DNA of 33,846 nt from an uncultured Mycoplasmatota bacterium (GTDB lineage Bacteria > Bacillota_I > Bacilli_A > RF39 > UBA660). The stretch lies in assembly GCA_948470005.1 (NCBI GenBank), contig CAOKNI010000010.1:1-33846 (forward strand), written 5' to 3'. The translations under genes and the position numbers were made by a program. The notes under the pieces were generated by a model. That model made no database searches, had not been told where the DNA came from, and saw nothing but the letters and a program-made list of their open reading frames with translations. Positions 16,962 through 24,251 of the stretch are shown here, one piece after another. How positions within the stretch are numbered: the first letter of the stretch is position 1; each line of letters starts with the position of its first letter.

Positions 16962-17218
16962 TTTTTGTGGGATTTCATATCATTCCATAAAATTATAAAC
17001 ATATATTGACAGATATATTTTATAATTCCTATCAAGAACCCACTCATACGTACGATACTTAATAGCCTGATAGTAATAGCACTGTGTTATTAATTAAATA
17101 ATAGCAATTTTTGTTGTCTATTTTTAATTAATAGAGTTAACAAATTTTTAGATTTGTTAGAATAATTTCAAATTATTTCTAATTTAAAATCATTTTTAAT
17201 GTGCTATCTCTATTAAGT
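16929..17218 (-). ncRNA. Candidate stand-alone structured RNA, about 290 nt, family unknown
   Basis: A complete non-coding transcription unit is predicted. A promoter (17225-17253) would start RNA near 17218, and a hairpin with eight T ends it near 16929. From the 5' end the RNA can form four elements. P1 is 9 bp (17208-17216 with 17128-17136) and encloses two hairpins: 17157-17182, ~11 bp, and 17141-17156, 5 bp. A 7-bp pairing joins 17201-17207 inside P1 to 17076-17082 outside, which would be a pseudoknot. A long hairpin is closed by GTGGG/CCCAC (16967-17043), with a 15-bp upper stem (16991-17027) and hexaloop CTGTCA. The terminator hairpin has a loop containing TGACAG, complementary to that hexaloop. 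I saw no RNase P, tmRNA, SRP or riboswitch signature and no credible ORF. Folding was done by eye. Confidence 0.6.
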
Positions 17219-17224
17219 AATTAT

Positions 17225-17253
17225 ATTTTAGCATAATATGTCGAATTGTGCAA
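17225..17253 (-). promoter_or_regulatory. SigA-type promoter of the candidate structured RNA
   Basis: On the minus strand TTGCAC (17248-17253), a 17-base spacer ending in TGC and TAAAAT (17225-17230) form a good promoter. No coding frame follows it. Confidence 0.65.
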
Positions 17254-17503
17254 TACTTTTTTTAAAAATTTTTTTGAATTTAATAGTCTTATAAATCTGC
17301 TATAATTTGATGAATGTTTTTACTTTTATAAAATATAAAAAGAGAAATTATTATATTGTTTCACATAATCCAGAATTTACTAAAAAAATAAAAAGCTCAC
17401 CTTTGTCTATTATTCTCAAATATACCATAAGGCAAAACTCATAAAAATAGCTATAAATTGTAAACCATTTTGATAAATATCAGTTACTACTTTTTCATGG
17501 TGT
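17254..17503. other. AT-rich intergenic stretch without a convincing gene
   Basis: A plus-strand extended -10 (TGCTATAAT, 17298-17306) lies here without a clear -35. The ATG at 17310 opens a 44-codon frame but sits at the predicted transcription start and has no ribosome site. No clear terminator for the gene ending at 17504 was found. Confidence 0.4.
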
Positions 17504-18187
17504 TTAAGCCCTTTTTGGTTTAGACTTGTATTTGATGTTATATTTATCTAAGTCTGTTATTTTAATAGCTTCATTTTTTAAAGCATTTTTAACCGTTTCC
17601 GTAGAACCATCAGTATATTCTACAATTACGTATTTATTTTTGGGGCATTCATAATAATATATATTATTTTCATCCGCATAAAAATCTTCTGCTTCTCCTT
17701 TACAAATAAAATCTTCTTTTTCAAGTGATTTATCAACTATATTAGCAACTAATATTTCTTTTTCCATTCGACATACTAAATTATCATATTCTAACTTACG
17801 CCCAATATGAATATCACTATTGCCATCAGTAGTATGGCAAATGATATATGTTAAATCCTCTTTTAAATATGCTTTCGTGCCACCATCTTTATAGACTGCG
17901 GCTGGTTTTTCTTTTTTTAATTCCGAAATAAAAATATTTAAAAACTTGGAATTACCATCTAGCCAAGTACTTAATTCTTTGGTTTCATTTTGATAAGTAA
18001 ATTTAATATTATCTAAATTATGAGCATATATATCTTGTTTATCTGTACTATAATAAAGGCTAACATTAGTATTATTGGTACGCTTTTTAGATTTAGCTTG
18101 AGGTTCTTCTAAATTATAAATAATGGTTGCACCCATAACTAAAATTACAAAAATAGTGCCAAGTATTAATTTTGTATTATTATTCAT
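17504..18187 (-). CDS. Membrane-anchored extracytoplasmic protein of unknown function
   Basis: This 227-residue protein has an N-terminal membrane helix (about residues 6-24) and a soluble, probably external domain. The segment KPAAVYKDGGTKAYLKEDLTYIICHTTDGNSDIHIG is followed by a C-terminal part (YYYECPKNKYVIVEYTDG then ETVKNALKNEAIKITDLDKYNI) of a kind I recall from other Firmicutes hypothetical proteins, without a named function. Three Cys (CHTT, VCRM, FICK) and one in YECPKN could form disulfides. The ribosome site is GAGTGG. It diverges from the folate-transporter operon, with only about 275 bases between the two starts. No function is assigned. Confidence 0.75.
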   Translation of the reverse strand: MNNNTKLILGTIFVILVMGATIIYNLEEPQAKSKKRTNNTNVSLYYSTDKQDIYAHNLDNIKFTYQNETKELSTWLDGNSKFLNIFISELKKEKPAAVYKDGGTKAYLKEDLTYIICHTTDGNSDIHIGRKLEYDNLVCRMEKEILVANIVDKSLEKEDFICKGEAEDFYADENNIYYYECPKNKYVIVEYTDGSTETVKNALKNEAIKITDLDKYNIKYKSKPKRA

Positions 18188-18267
18188 ATATTACCACTCT
18201 TCTCATAATAATTTTAACACTAATTTTTAAGAATTTAAATATAATTATAGATATTATTAATTTTATT

Positions 18268-18276
18268 TGATATAAT
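18268..18276 (+). promoter_or_regulatory. Extended -10 promoter of the folate ECF operon
   Basis: TGATATAAT gives a full extended -10 about 45 bases before the THF riboswitch. The -35 region is weak. Confidence 0.5.
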
Positions 18277-18317
18277 ATTTTCAGACAAGAAATTTGTCGA
18301 ATTTAATTTATGTTTTA

Positions 18318-18462
18318 TTTATTAGAGTAGAAAATATTTAGTTAAGACTTATAAAACGGGAAGTTGTTTATAAGGCAAGATTAATAATCGCTTATTTATT
18401 TTCGCATTCCACTATGAATTAATATCTCCTATTTTTTCTAGTGGAAAGAAAGGAGTTTTTTA
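18318..18462 (+). promoter_or_regulatory. Tetrahydrofolate (THF) riboswitch and expression platform
   Basis: The leader matches the THF riboswitch in order: AGAGTAG, GTTAAG, CGGGAAGTTGT, a short hairpin, then GCATTCC. P2 pairs GAAAATA (18330-18336) with TATTTTC. P3 pairs CTTATAAA with TTTATAAG around the CGGGAAGTTG segment, and GATT/AATC makes P4. The platform is visible. CTCCT (18426-18430) plus a T-rich arm pairs with GAAAGAA-AGGAG and so sequesters the ribosome site, and it is followed by six T. TTCCACTA (18407-18414), at the 3' edge of the aptamer, is perfectly complementary to TAGTGGAA (18439-18446) in the loop of that hairpin. Bound folate should free the off hairpin; unbound RNA should open it. 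The regulated gene is the expected folT. Confidence 0.85.
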
Positions 18463-18984
18463 ATGAACAAAACTAAAAAAATAATATTTAGTGCTTTATT
18501 TTTAGCATCAAGTGTTGTCTTAGCTCGGATTCTAGCTATTAGAACACCAATTATTTATATCAATTTTGCCTTTGTGCCATTAGTTTTATCCGGGATTATT
18601 CTTGGCCCTAAATATACTATTTTGATTAGTACTTTGAGTGACATTGTTGGGGCTTTGTTGTTTCCAACAGGTAGCTACTTTTTTGGGTTTACGATATCAG
18701 CGATGCTAAGTGGACTTACATATGGTTTAATACTAAAACGGAAAGAGTTCAAATTAGATAAACAGTTTTTTATTCGTCTTTTACTAACATCTTTAATAGT
18801 TTGTATTTTAATTAATGGTGTAATTAATACGATTTGGATAATTTTGATAACTAAAGGAGCAAGTAATATCATAATTCCAGTAAGAATAATAAAAGAACTT
18901 ATTATGGTACCTGTTATTATTATAACTACTCTTACTCTAACTAAGCTATTAAAAAGTAGAATCGAAGTGTTAGTTAATGATTAA
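18463..18984 (+). CDS. folT: Folate ECF transporter substrate-binding subunit FolT
   Basis: This 173-residue integral membrane protein with about five to six helices is the S component that binds folate for an ECF (energy-coupling factor) importer. Segments typical of FolT are INFAFVPLVLSGIILGP, FPTGSYFFGFTISAMLSGLTYG and PVRIIKELIMVP. The THF riboswitch upstream independently supports folate or a folate precursor as substrate. AGGAG lies before the ATG. The stop overlaps the ATPase start by 8 bases, so the three transporter genes form a tight coupled operon. Confidence 0.92.
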   Translation: MNKTKKIIFSALFLASSVVLARILAIRTPIIYINFAFVPLVLSGIILGPKYTILISTLSDIVGALLFPTGSYFFGFTISAMLSGLTYGLILKRKEFKLDKQFFIRLLLTSLIVCILINGVINTIWIILITKGASNIIIPVRIIKELIMVPVIIITTLTLTKLLKSRIEVLVND

Positions 18985-19768
18985 AATTGAAAATGTAACT
19001 TGTAACTATGATAAATATGTAGTTTTAAATAAAATTAATACTACTATAAATGAAAAAAAAATTACTTTTATAATAGGAAAAAATGGCAGTGGAAAATCAA
19101 CACTTTCAAGTATTCTTACGGGACTTAAGACTTTTTCAGGAACTATTACTATTGATAACGAAGAAGTAGGAAAAAAAACAAAAATAAAAGTATGGCGAAA
19201 AAAAATTGGAATGGTTTTTCAAAATCCTAATAATCAAATTATTTTTCCTAGTGTTTATGAAGATATAAAGTTTGCACTTCTTAATATGGGTACACCTAAA
19301 GAAAGAATAGATACTATAATTAAAGATGTTTTAAAAACAACAAAAATGGAAAAATTTATAAATGCTAATCCTTATAATTTATCAGGGGGTGAAAAACAGC
19401 GTATTGCTATTGCTTCTATTCTAGCTCTTAACCCCAAATATATTATTTTTGATGAAGCTACAAGTATGTTAGATACAGAAGGAAAAAAAAATATTTTAGA
19501 ATTACTTGTAACTTTAAAAAACAATAATATTGGAGTCATTTATACTACTAATAATTTAGAAGAACTAATATATGCTGATGATATAATTATATTGCATGAT
19601 CAACAAATGTTTAAATACACTAAGGAGGAATTATTTAATAATTTGAATGTTTTAAAGGATTGTGGATTTGCTATTCCTTTTAATTTAGCAGTAATAAATA
19701 TTCTAAATAAAAAAGGGATTAAAGTAGCAAATGAAAAAGATGTATTAAAGGAGTTAGATAATAAATGA
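18977..19768 (+). CDS. ECF transporter ATPase, single and lacking the switch histidine
   Basis: This 263-residue ABC ATPase has Walker A GKNGSGKST (34-42), Q-loop FQNPNNQ, signature LSGGEKQR (135-142) and Walker B YIIFDE (Glu160). ECF systems normally use two ATPases, EcfA1 and EcfA2; only one is encoded here. The region that usually reads THDxxE reads TNNLEE, so the switch histidine is Asn192 and the next Asp is Asn193. Either this subunit works as a weak or degenerate half of a heterodimer with an EcfA encoded elsewhere, or the site is tolerated in a homodimer. It is in one operon with folT and ecfT, with a 4-base overlap into ecfT. Confidence 0.9.
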   Translation: MIKIENVTCNYDKYVVLNKINTTINEKKITFIIGKNGSGKSTLSSILTGLKTFSGTITIDNEEVGKKTKIKVWRKKIGMVFQNPNNQIIFPSVYEDIKFALLNMGTPKERIDTIIKDVLKTTKMEKFINANPYNLSGGEKQRIAIASILALNPKYIIFDEATSMLDTEGKKNILELLVTLKNNNIGVIYTTNNLEELIYADDIIILHDQQMFKYTKEELFNNLNVLKDCGFAIPFNLAVINILNKKGIKVANEKDVLKELDNK

Positions 19769-20337
19769 TTTATGTTATTATTTTAGTACTTTTTATTATT
19801 TATAGTATAGCAATTTTCTTTGTTAATAATTTGTTTGTTTTAGCTGCCTTATTTTTAATTAACTTAGTTTTTTTAGGAGTAATAAAAAAGGATTTAAAAA
19901 AATTAACTGTACTTTTAAAAAATAATGTTATATTTATTACTTTTGTTTTTATTTGTAATTTAATATTTATGAATTTGGAAATAGCTTTTTTAACTTCTTT
20001 TAAATTGTTTGCAGTTTTAATTTCGACTTACGTTATTAATGAGTTATTTACGCCAATTAAATTTGGCCAAGCAATATATAATCTTTTATATCCCCTAAAA
20101 ATATTTAAAATTAATATTAAAGATATCAGTCTTATTATTACGATTGCTATTACTTTTATACCGGTTCTCACCGATGAAGCTAAAAATATTAAAAAAGCTT
20201 TAATAATTAAAGGAATGAAATTTACTATTAAAAATTGTTTATTAAATCCTCATATTTATCTAATTACTTATTTAAGTAGTATTTTTAAAAGAATAGATGA
20301 AATAGAAAAAAGCCTTTTAATGAAGGCTTATGAGTAG
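19765..20337 (+). CDS. ecfT: ECF transporter transmembrane subunit EcfT, short form
   Basis: This 190-residue membrane protein is the transmembrane coupling subunit of the folate ECF importer. Helices occupy about residues 1-75 and 105-125. Its cytosolic coupling part retains ALIIKGMKF and SLLMKAYE at the places where relatives carry two Ala-Arg-Gly coupling motifs, so Arg has become Lys and the second Gly is lost. It is shorter than the usual ~260 residues, ending right after the second motif. The deviations match those of the unusual ATPase beside it and suggest co-evolution. The stop codon lies within the terminator stem region. Confidence 0.85.
   Translation: MIYVIILVLFIIYSIAIFFVNNLFVLAALFLINLVFLGVIKKDLKKLTVLLKNNVIFITFVFICNLIFMNLEIAFLTSFKLFAVLISTYVINELFTPIKFGQAIYNLLYPLKIFKINIKDISLIITIAITFIPVLTDEAKNIKKALIIKGMKFTIKNCLLNPHIYLITYLSSIFKRIDEIEKSLLMKAYE
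20305..20329 (-). terminator. Intrinsic terminator of the cyclophilin gene, inside ecfT
   Basis: On the minus strand AAGCCTT and AAGGCTT pair (7 bp, loop CATTAA) and are followed by six T. It lies inside the end of the convergent ecfT coding region. Confidence 0.7.
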
Positions 20338-20351
20338 AAATACTCTTTTTT
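20332..20351 (+). terminator. Intrinsic terminator of the folate ECF operon
   Basis: GAGTA, a GAAA tetraloop and TACTC are followed by six T. The hairpin spans the ecfT stop codon; the T run touches the stop of the convergent cyclophilin gene. Confidence 0.7.
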
Positions 20352-20964
20352 ATTTGTTCATGTTTTCCTCAATTGTAATAAAACGAATACTTTTCATTCG
20401 TACAGTAGTAAGTGGTGTCTCACCATTTACTTTAGTGTTAGCAATTTTATCTAAAGTGCTAAAACCAGCAATTAATTTACCAAAAGCTGCATAATCACCA
20501 TCTAAGTACGATGCATTATCGTGCATTATGAAAAACTGACTAGATGCTGAATCTTTATCATTGCTTCGAGCCATCGAAATAACTCCTCTTTCATGAGATA
20601 GATTGTTCTCAATCCCATTACTTTTAAATTCCCCTTTAATGGTTTCTTTACAACCACCTAATCCTGTTCCTTCTGGGTCTCCGCCCTGAATCATAAAACC
20701 AGCGCGAATACGGTGGAAAGTTAAACCATCATAAAATTTTTCTTTAACTAATTTTTGAAAATTAGCAACTGTAATGGGAGCAATATCTGGATATAACTCT
20801 AAAAGCATAATTGTGCCATCAACCATTTCTATTTTTATATAATTTGTAGCTTCGGCATTTTCTTTATATTTAATACCATCAATTTTCCCTTCTGTTTTAT
20901 TTGTGTTACAACCACTAACTAACAATATTAACAATATACTACTTATAATTATTATTTTTTTCAT
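20350..20964 (-). CDS. Cyclophilin-type peptidyl-prolyl isomerase lipoprotein
   Basis: This 204-residue protein has a lipoprotein signal (IIIISSILLILLVSGC, acylated Cys19), so it is tethered outside the membrane. The cyclophilin domain shows TVANFQKLV, FHRIRAGFMIQGGDPEGTGLGG, ISMARS and SASSQFFIM, including the catalytic Arg of FHRI. It should catalyse prolyl isomerisation of exported proteins. GAGGTC precedes the ATG, and a TATAAT -10 (20990-20995, minus strand) lies upstream. Ends in its own terminator, nested within ecfT. Confidence 0.93.
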   Translation of the reverse strand: MKKIIIISSILLILLVSGCNTNKTEGKIDGIKYKENAEATNYIKIEMVDGTIMLLELYPDIAPITVANFQKLVKEKFYDGLTFHRIRAGFMIQGGDPEGTGLGGCKETIKGEFKSNGIENNLSHERGVISMARSNDKDSASSQFFIMHDNASYLDGDYAAFGKLIAGFSTLDKIANTKVNGETPLTTVRMKSIRFITIEENMNK

Positions 20965-21024
20965 TTTGACCTCTTTTTCTATTTATTTAATTATATCTTA
21001 AATTTTAAAATCTTAAAAGTTATT

Positions 21025-21876
21025 TTATTCTTCTTTACCAGAAAATGATGTAAGGTAAATAAATTGACGACCTAAGGAATCAAAGCTATTTTCTAATTTT
21101 TCTTTTAAAACAGGAATATTTTTTTCTTTTTTTAAAGGGTCATTGATATAGTAATAATGTTCATCAAAGCCTGTTAAAATAACAGCATGTTCATTTTTAG
21201 GATATGTGTAAATTTCTTTGCTATCATAGCTAAACCATGTAAAAACACTATCAACTATTTCATAGTCTATGGTTGTCCAAATCATAACAGGGAAATTTTT
21301 TACTAATTCCGAAAGCGGAGCTTTTTTATTTTCTCTAATTACAGCAATATTACTTTTTTTATCTTTAATAATTTTTTCCATAGTTTCGGCAATAACTTTA
21401 TCGAAGCATCCCCACCCTTTAGTTTCGCTTGTGGGGTCACCTGCGTAAGCTTCCGCAGGATTAGGTCCAAAACGAGAACCATTTTCAGTATATACTTTAT
21501 TTTTGGGAAGATAGTTAATAAACTCGTCTAAAGTTATTTTAATACCATAATAATTTAAAAGCATAACGGCTGAGGCTGCTTCACACCCATTAGGATACTT
21601 GGGGTTTTGATTAATTAATGGAACATTTTTAACTGTGTTATTTAAATAACTGGTATCATCAAAATTACCATTAATTTCAGAATAAATTTGTGAATTTTTA
21701 GTTAATATTAATTGATTGGTATAATAATCACTATTTAAACTAGGAATAAGAGAATTTTTTACTCTGACTCTTTGCTCTTTATAAATGATAAACCAACTTA
21801 TATTACTACTAATTAATAGTATTAGTAGCAACATAACTAATAATTTAAATCTATATTTTTTAACTTTTTTAAACAT
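21025..21876 (-). CDS. C39-like (peptidase_C39_2) extracytoplasmic cysteine peptidase
   Basis: This 283-residue protein has an N-terminal membrane helix (residues 12-31) and an external papain-like C39-type domain. The catalytic Cys98 is in YPNGCEAASAVMLLNYYG and the His230 in NEHAVILTGFD; NDP (245-247) supplies the likely Asp. Related proteins cleave or bind peptides at the cell surface; substrates are unknown. No ABC bacteriocin exporter is fused or adjacent, so a bacteriocin-leader peptidase role is unlikely. The ribosome site is AAGGTG. It is flanked by the end of the ABC-2 operon, closed by a small hairpin. Confidence 0.85.
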   Translation of the reverse strand: MFKKVKKYRFKLLVMLLLILLISSNISWFIIYKEQRVRVKNSLIPSLNSDYYTNQLILTKNSQIYSEINGNFDDTSYLNNTVKNVPLINQNPKYPNGCEAASAVMLLNYYGIKITLDEFINYLPKNKVYTENGSRFGPNPAEAYAGDPTSETKGWGCFDKVIAETMEKIIKDKKSNIAVIRENKKAPLSELVKNFPVMIWTTIDYEIVDSVFTWFSYDSKEIYTYPKNEHAVILTGFDEHYYYINDPLKKEKNIPVLKEKLENSFDSLGRQFIYLTSFSGKEE

Positions 21877-21915
21877 ATTCTTTCACCTTTTTATATTATA
21901 ATATTTTTATACCTA

Positions 21916-21936
21916 AAATAAAAGAGCTCAGAGCTC
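21916..21936 (-). terminator. Probable terminator of the TetR-ABC operon
   Basis: On the minus strand GAGCT-CTG-AGCTC is a compact hairpin followed by TTTTATTTT. It overlaps the stop codon of the last permease gene. Confidence 0.55.
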
Positions 21937-23083
21937 AATTGATTTTTTGATTTTTTTTAGAAATAATATTATTTAAAATAATAAACATTAGACTAAATAA
22001 AATAATAATGACACAATTAGTGATAATTGGAGTTAAATTTGTAAAATTAAATACTTCTAAAGTTGTTAAGGCTTCATTAGTACTTATATAATAATAGGAT
22101 GGCAAAAATTTAGCAATCTTTAAAACACTATCTGGTAACCAAGCCATTGGAACAAATGCCCCACATAAGAAACTGGAACCTAATGCTATAACATTTACAA
22201 TACCATTTATCGCATTTTTATTAGAGACTAAATTTCCGATAAATAAAGCAAGAGTTGTGGCGCATATCGTAAATAGGAAGGAATTTATGAGATAAATTAG
22301 ACCTTGATAAGTAAACATTATTTTACCTACTAAAATAAAACTTAATATTACATAGATAACCCATAATATTAGAGCTAAAAGACTATTTGATAATAATAAT
22401 TTCCTATTAATTTTACGATAATCTGTACTACTTATAATTGTTCTTTTTTGAATTTTTAAATCTTTAAAACTAGAATATATTAAACAGATTACATATACTA
22501 GACATGCTAATATACTATAATTAGCAAAATTGTAATAAAATGAAGATTTAGATAAACTATTGGTATCAAGCTTTGACGTTATTTCAACTTCACTTTGTTT
22601 AGCTAAAGTTTCATTTATTTTAGCAATTAGTTCTTCTTCATTTTTTGAGCTTTTTTGATAAATATTAGCAACTGTAATATAACGAGTTAATAACATCTCA
22701 GCAAAAGCTGATTGATAATCGCCAGTGCTTTTAATTTTTATTTCAGGATTTTGACCTTTTATAAAATCAGCATGAAAATCTTTAGGAATATAGATGACAT
22801 AATTTACATCACGATAGAATAGCCCATCATTTATAGCTTCTTCATTATTTTTTAAATTAATAATGTTACTATTATCAGATATATATTTTATCAAATCTTT
22901 CGTAATACCAATTTCGACGTCGTTGTTTACAATCATAATATCTGGCTTACTAGCTATAAAGTTAGGACTACTGTCACTAGTCTGTAAATTAAAACCGCCA
23001 AAGCCAATTAAAAATCCTGTATATAATATGATAATAAATTTATTCTTATTTAATATTTTTAAAAATGCTTTAAATACTGTCAT
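21935..23083 (-). CDS. ABC-2 type transporter permease (second subunit)
   Basis: This 382-residue permease of the ABC2_membrane_3 type has one N-terminal helix, a large external domain (about 35-170), then five helices toward the C-terminus (CLVYVICLIYSS, LLSNSLLALILWVIYVILSF, FLFTICATTLALFIG, VIALGSSFLCGAFVP, IIILFSLMFIIL). GAFVPMAWLPDSVL is the characteristic segment before the last helix. It works as a heterodimer with the previous permease and the ATPase. AAGGAGG lies before the ATG, with 14 bases overlap with the preceding gene. Substrate unknown; a TetR regulator suggests a toxic compound. Confidence 0.87.
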   Translation of the reverse strand: MTVFKAFLKILNKNKFIIILYTGFLIGFGGFNLQTSDSSPNFIASKPDIMIVNNDVEIGITKDLIKYISDNSNIINLKNNEEAINDGLFYRDVNYVIYIPKDFHADFIKGQNPEIKIKSTGDYQSAFAEMLLTRYITVANIYQKSSKNEEELIAKINETLAKQSEVEITSKLDTNSLSKSSFYYNFANYSILACLVYVICLIYSSFKDLKIQKRTIISSTDYRKINRKLLLSNSLLALILWVIYVILSFILVGKIMFTYQGLIYLINSFLFTICATTLALFIGNLVSNKNAINGIVNVIALGSSFLCGAFVPMAWLPDSVLKIAKFLPSYYYISTNEALTTLEVFNFTNLTPIITNCVIIILFSLMFIILNNIISKKNQKIN

Positions 23084-24251
23084 CCTTTTGCCTCCTTAAA
23101 CTCAGATAAGAAATTATTAATAATATAAAAGCAAATATAAGTAAACTTCCAATATTAAATATATATCTATCTAAAGTATCATAATAATAAAGACTATAAA
23201 AGCCATCTGTAATCATACTGGCAGGATTTATTTTATTTATAATAGGTATATTTTTATCAACTAAATATTTCATAGTTATACCCATCATTCCTGATAAAAA
23301 ACATCCGAGCATGGTTATAGCAATAATAATTCCCGTTTTCGTATTTTCACTGACTTTTAGTGTGGTGGCAACTACAACGCCTAAAGATAATCCAGCTAGA
23401 CTTCCCGCCATTGTTAAAGGAATAATTAAGCCCAAATTATGGCCATAATCTACTTTTAAAACAAATATCGTATAAATAAATAATAATACAAGGCCTATAA
23501 GTTCAGCTACGTAACTTGCAAGGCAACTGCTTAAAATAACTTGTCCTTTATTCGGAGGAGCAACAGATATTCTTTTACCTTGATCAGACATATTAGCCAA
23601 GTTTTGATTAATAGTAACGGCGCCTAATATACCACCATATAAACAAGCCATAGCAATAAGAGTATAAAACTCTATCATCGTGTAACTTAAATTAGAATTA
23701 GAAATATTATTTATTTTAACATTACTCTCTTCGATTAATTTTAGAACTTTTTGATATATATTTTCATAATCAATATTAATGTTACCTGAATCTATTTCTT
23801 TTTCAACTTCAGCTTTACTTAAGTTTGCAATAATAATTTCTTTTTCTTCTACTTCTTCTGTTACATATTTAAATATCGTTTCATTTATTCCATTTGTTGT
23901 AAATGTTAATTTAGGCTGATTATTCTCTAATTTTAGATATCCTGTAATTTTTCCATCTTCTAATAATTTTTTTGCATCTTCTAAAGATGTGTATTGAGTT
24001 TCAAATAATCTATTTTCATTATTTTTATCACTTAAGTTTTTAAAAGCTTCTTTATATATTAAATTGTCATTAAATTCTTTGTTATCAATAATAGCAATAT
24101 TTATGATATCTAATTTCTCACTATTTTCAATATTAGAAAAAGCCATATTAAAAAATGTACCTAATAAAACGGGAAAAGCAAAAGTCCAAAATATTAAAGT
24201 TTTATTACGAAAAAGAATTTTTAAGGAATATTTAAAGTTATGTGTAAACAT
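23070..24251 (-). CDS. ABC-2 type transporter permease (first subunit)
   Basis: This 393-residue permease is built like its partner: helix at about 17-33, an external domain (about 40-185), and a membrane half from residue ~190 with LGAVTINQNLANMSDQGKRI, SCLASYVAELIGLVLLFIYTIF, AGSLAGLSLGVVVATTL and LGCFLSGMMGI. It starts directly after the ATPase stop (TAA-ATG adjacency). Export is inferred from ABC-2 architecture. Confidence 0.87.
   Translation of the reverse strand: MFTHNFKYSLKILFRNKTLIFWTFAFPVLLGTFFNMAFSNIENSEKLDIINIAIIDNKEFNDNLIYKEAFKNLSDKNNENRLFETQYTSLEDAKKLLEDGKITGYLKLENNQPKLTFTTNGINETIFKYVTEEVEEKEIIIANLSKAEVEKEIDSGNINIDYENIYQKVLKLIEESNVKINNISNSNLSYTMIEFYTLIAMACLYGGILGAVTINQNLANMSDQGKRISVAPPNKGQVILSSCLASYVAELIGLVLLFIYTIFVLKVDYGHNLGLIIPLTMAGSLAGLSLGVVVATTLKVSENTKTGIIIAITMLGCFLSGMMGITMKYLVDKNIPIINKINPASMITDGFYSLYYYDTLDRYIFNIGSLLIFAFILLIISYLSLRRQKDDSI

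Noticed and set aside
16929..17218. Candidate RNA as RNase P RNA, tmRNA, SRP RNA or 6S RNA
   Set aside because: No GAGGAAAGTC-like segment, no tRNA-like 3' end, no GGAAGCAGC-type loop; 6S-like overall shape could not be established because several separate hairpins and not one long rod are present.
17310..17444. 44-codon plus-strand ORF in the intergenic region
   Set aside because: The ATG sits at the predicted transcription start behind a TATAAT box and has no ribosome site, and the protein resembles nothing; probably chance in AT-rich DNA.
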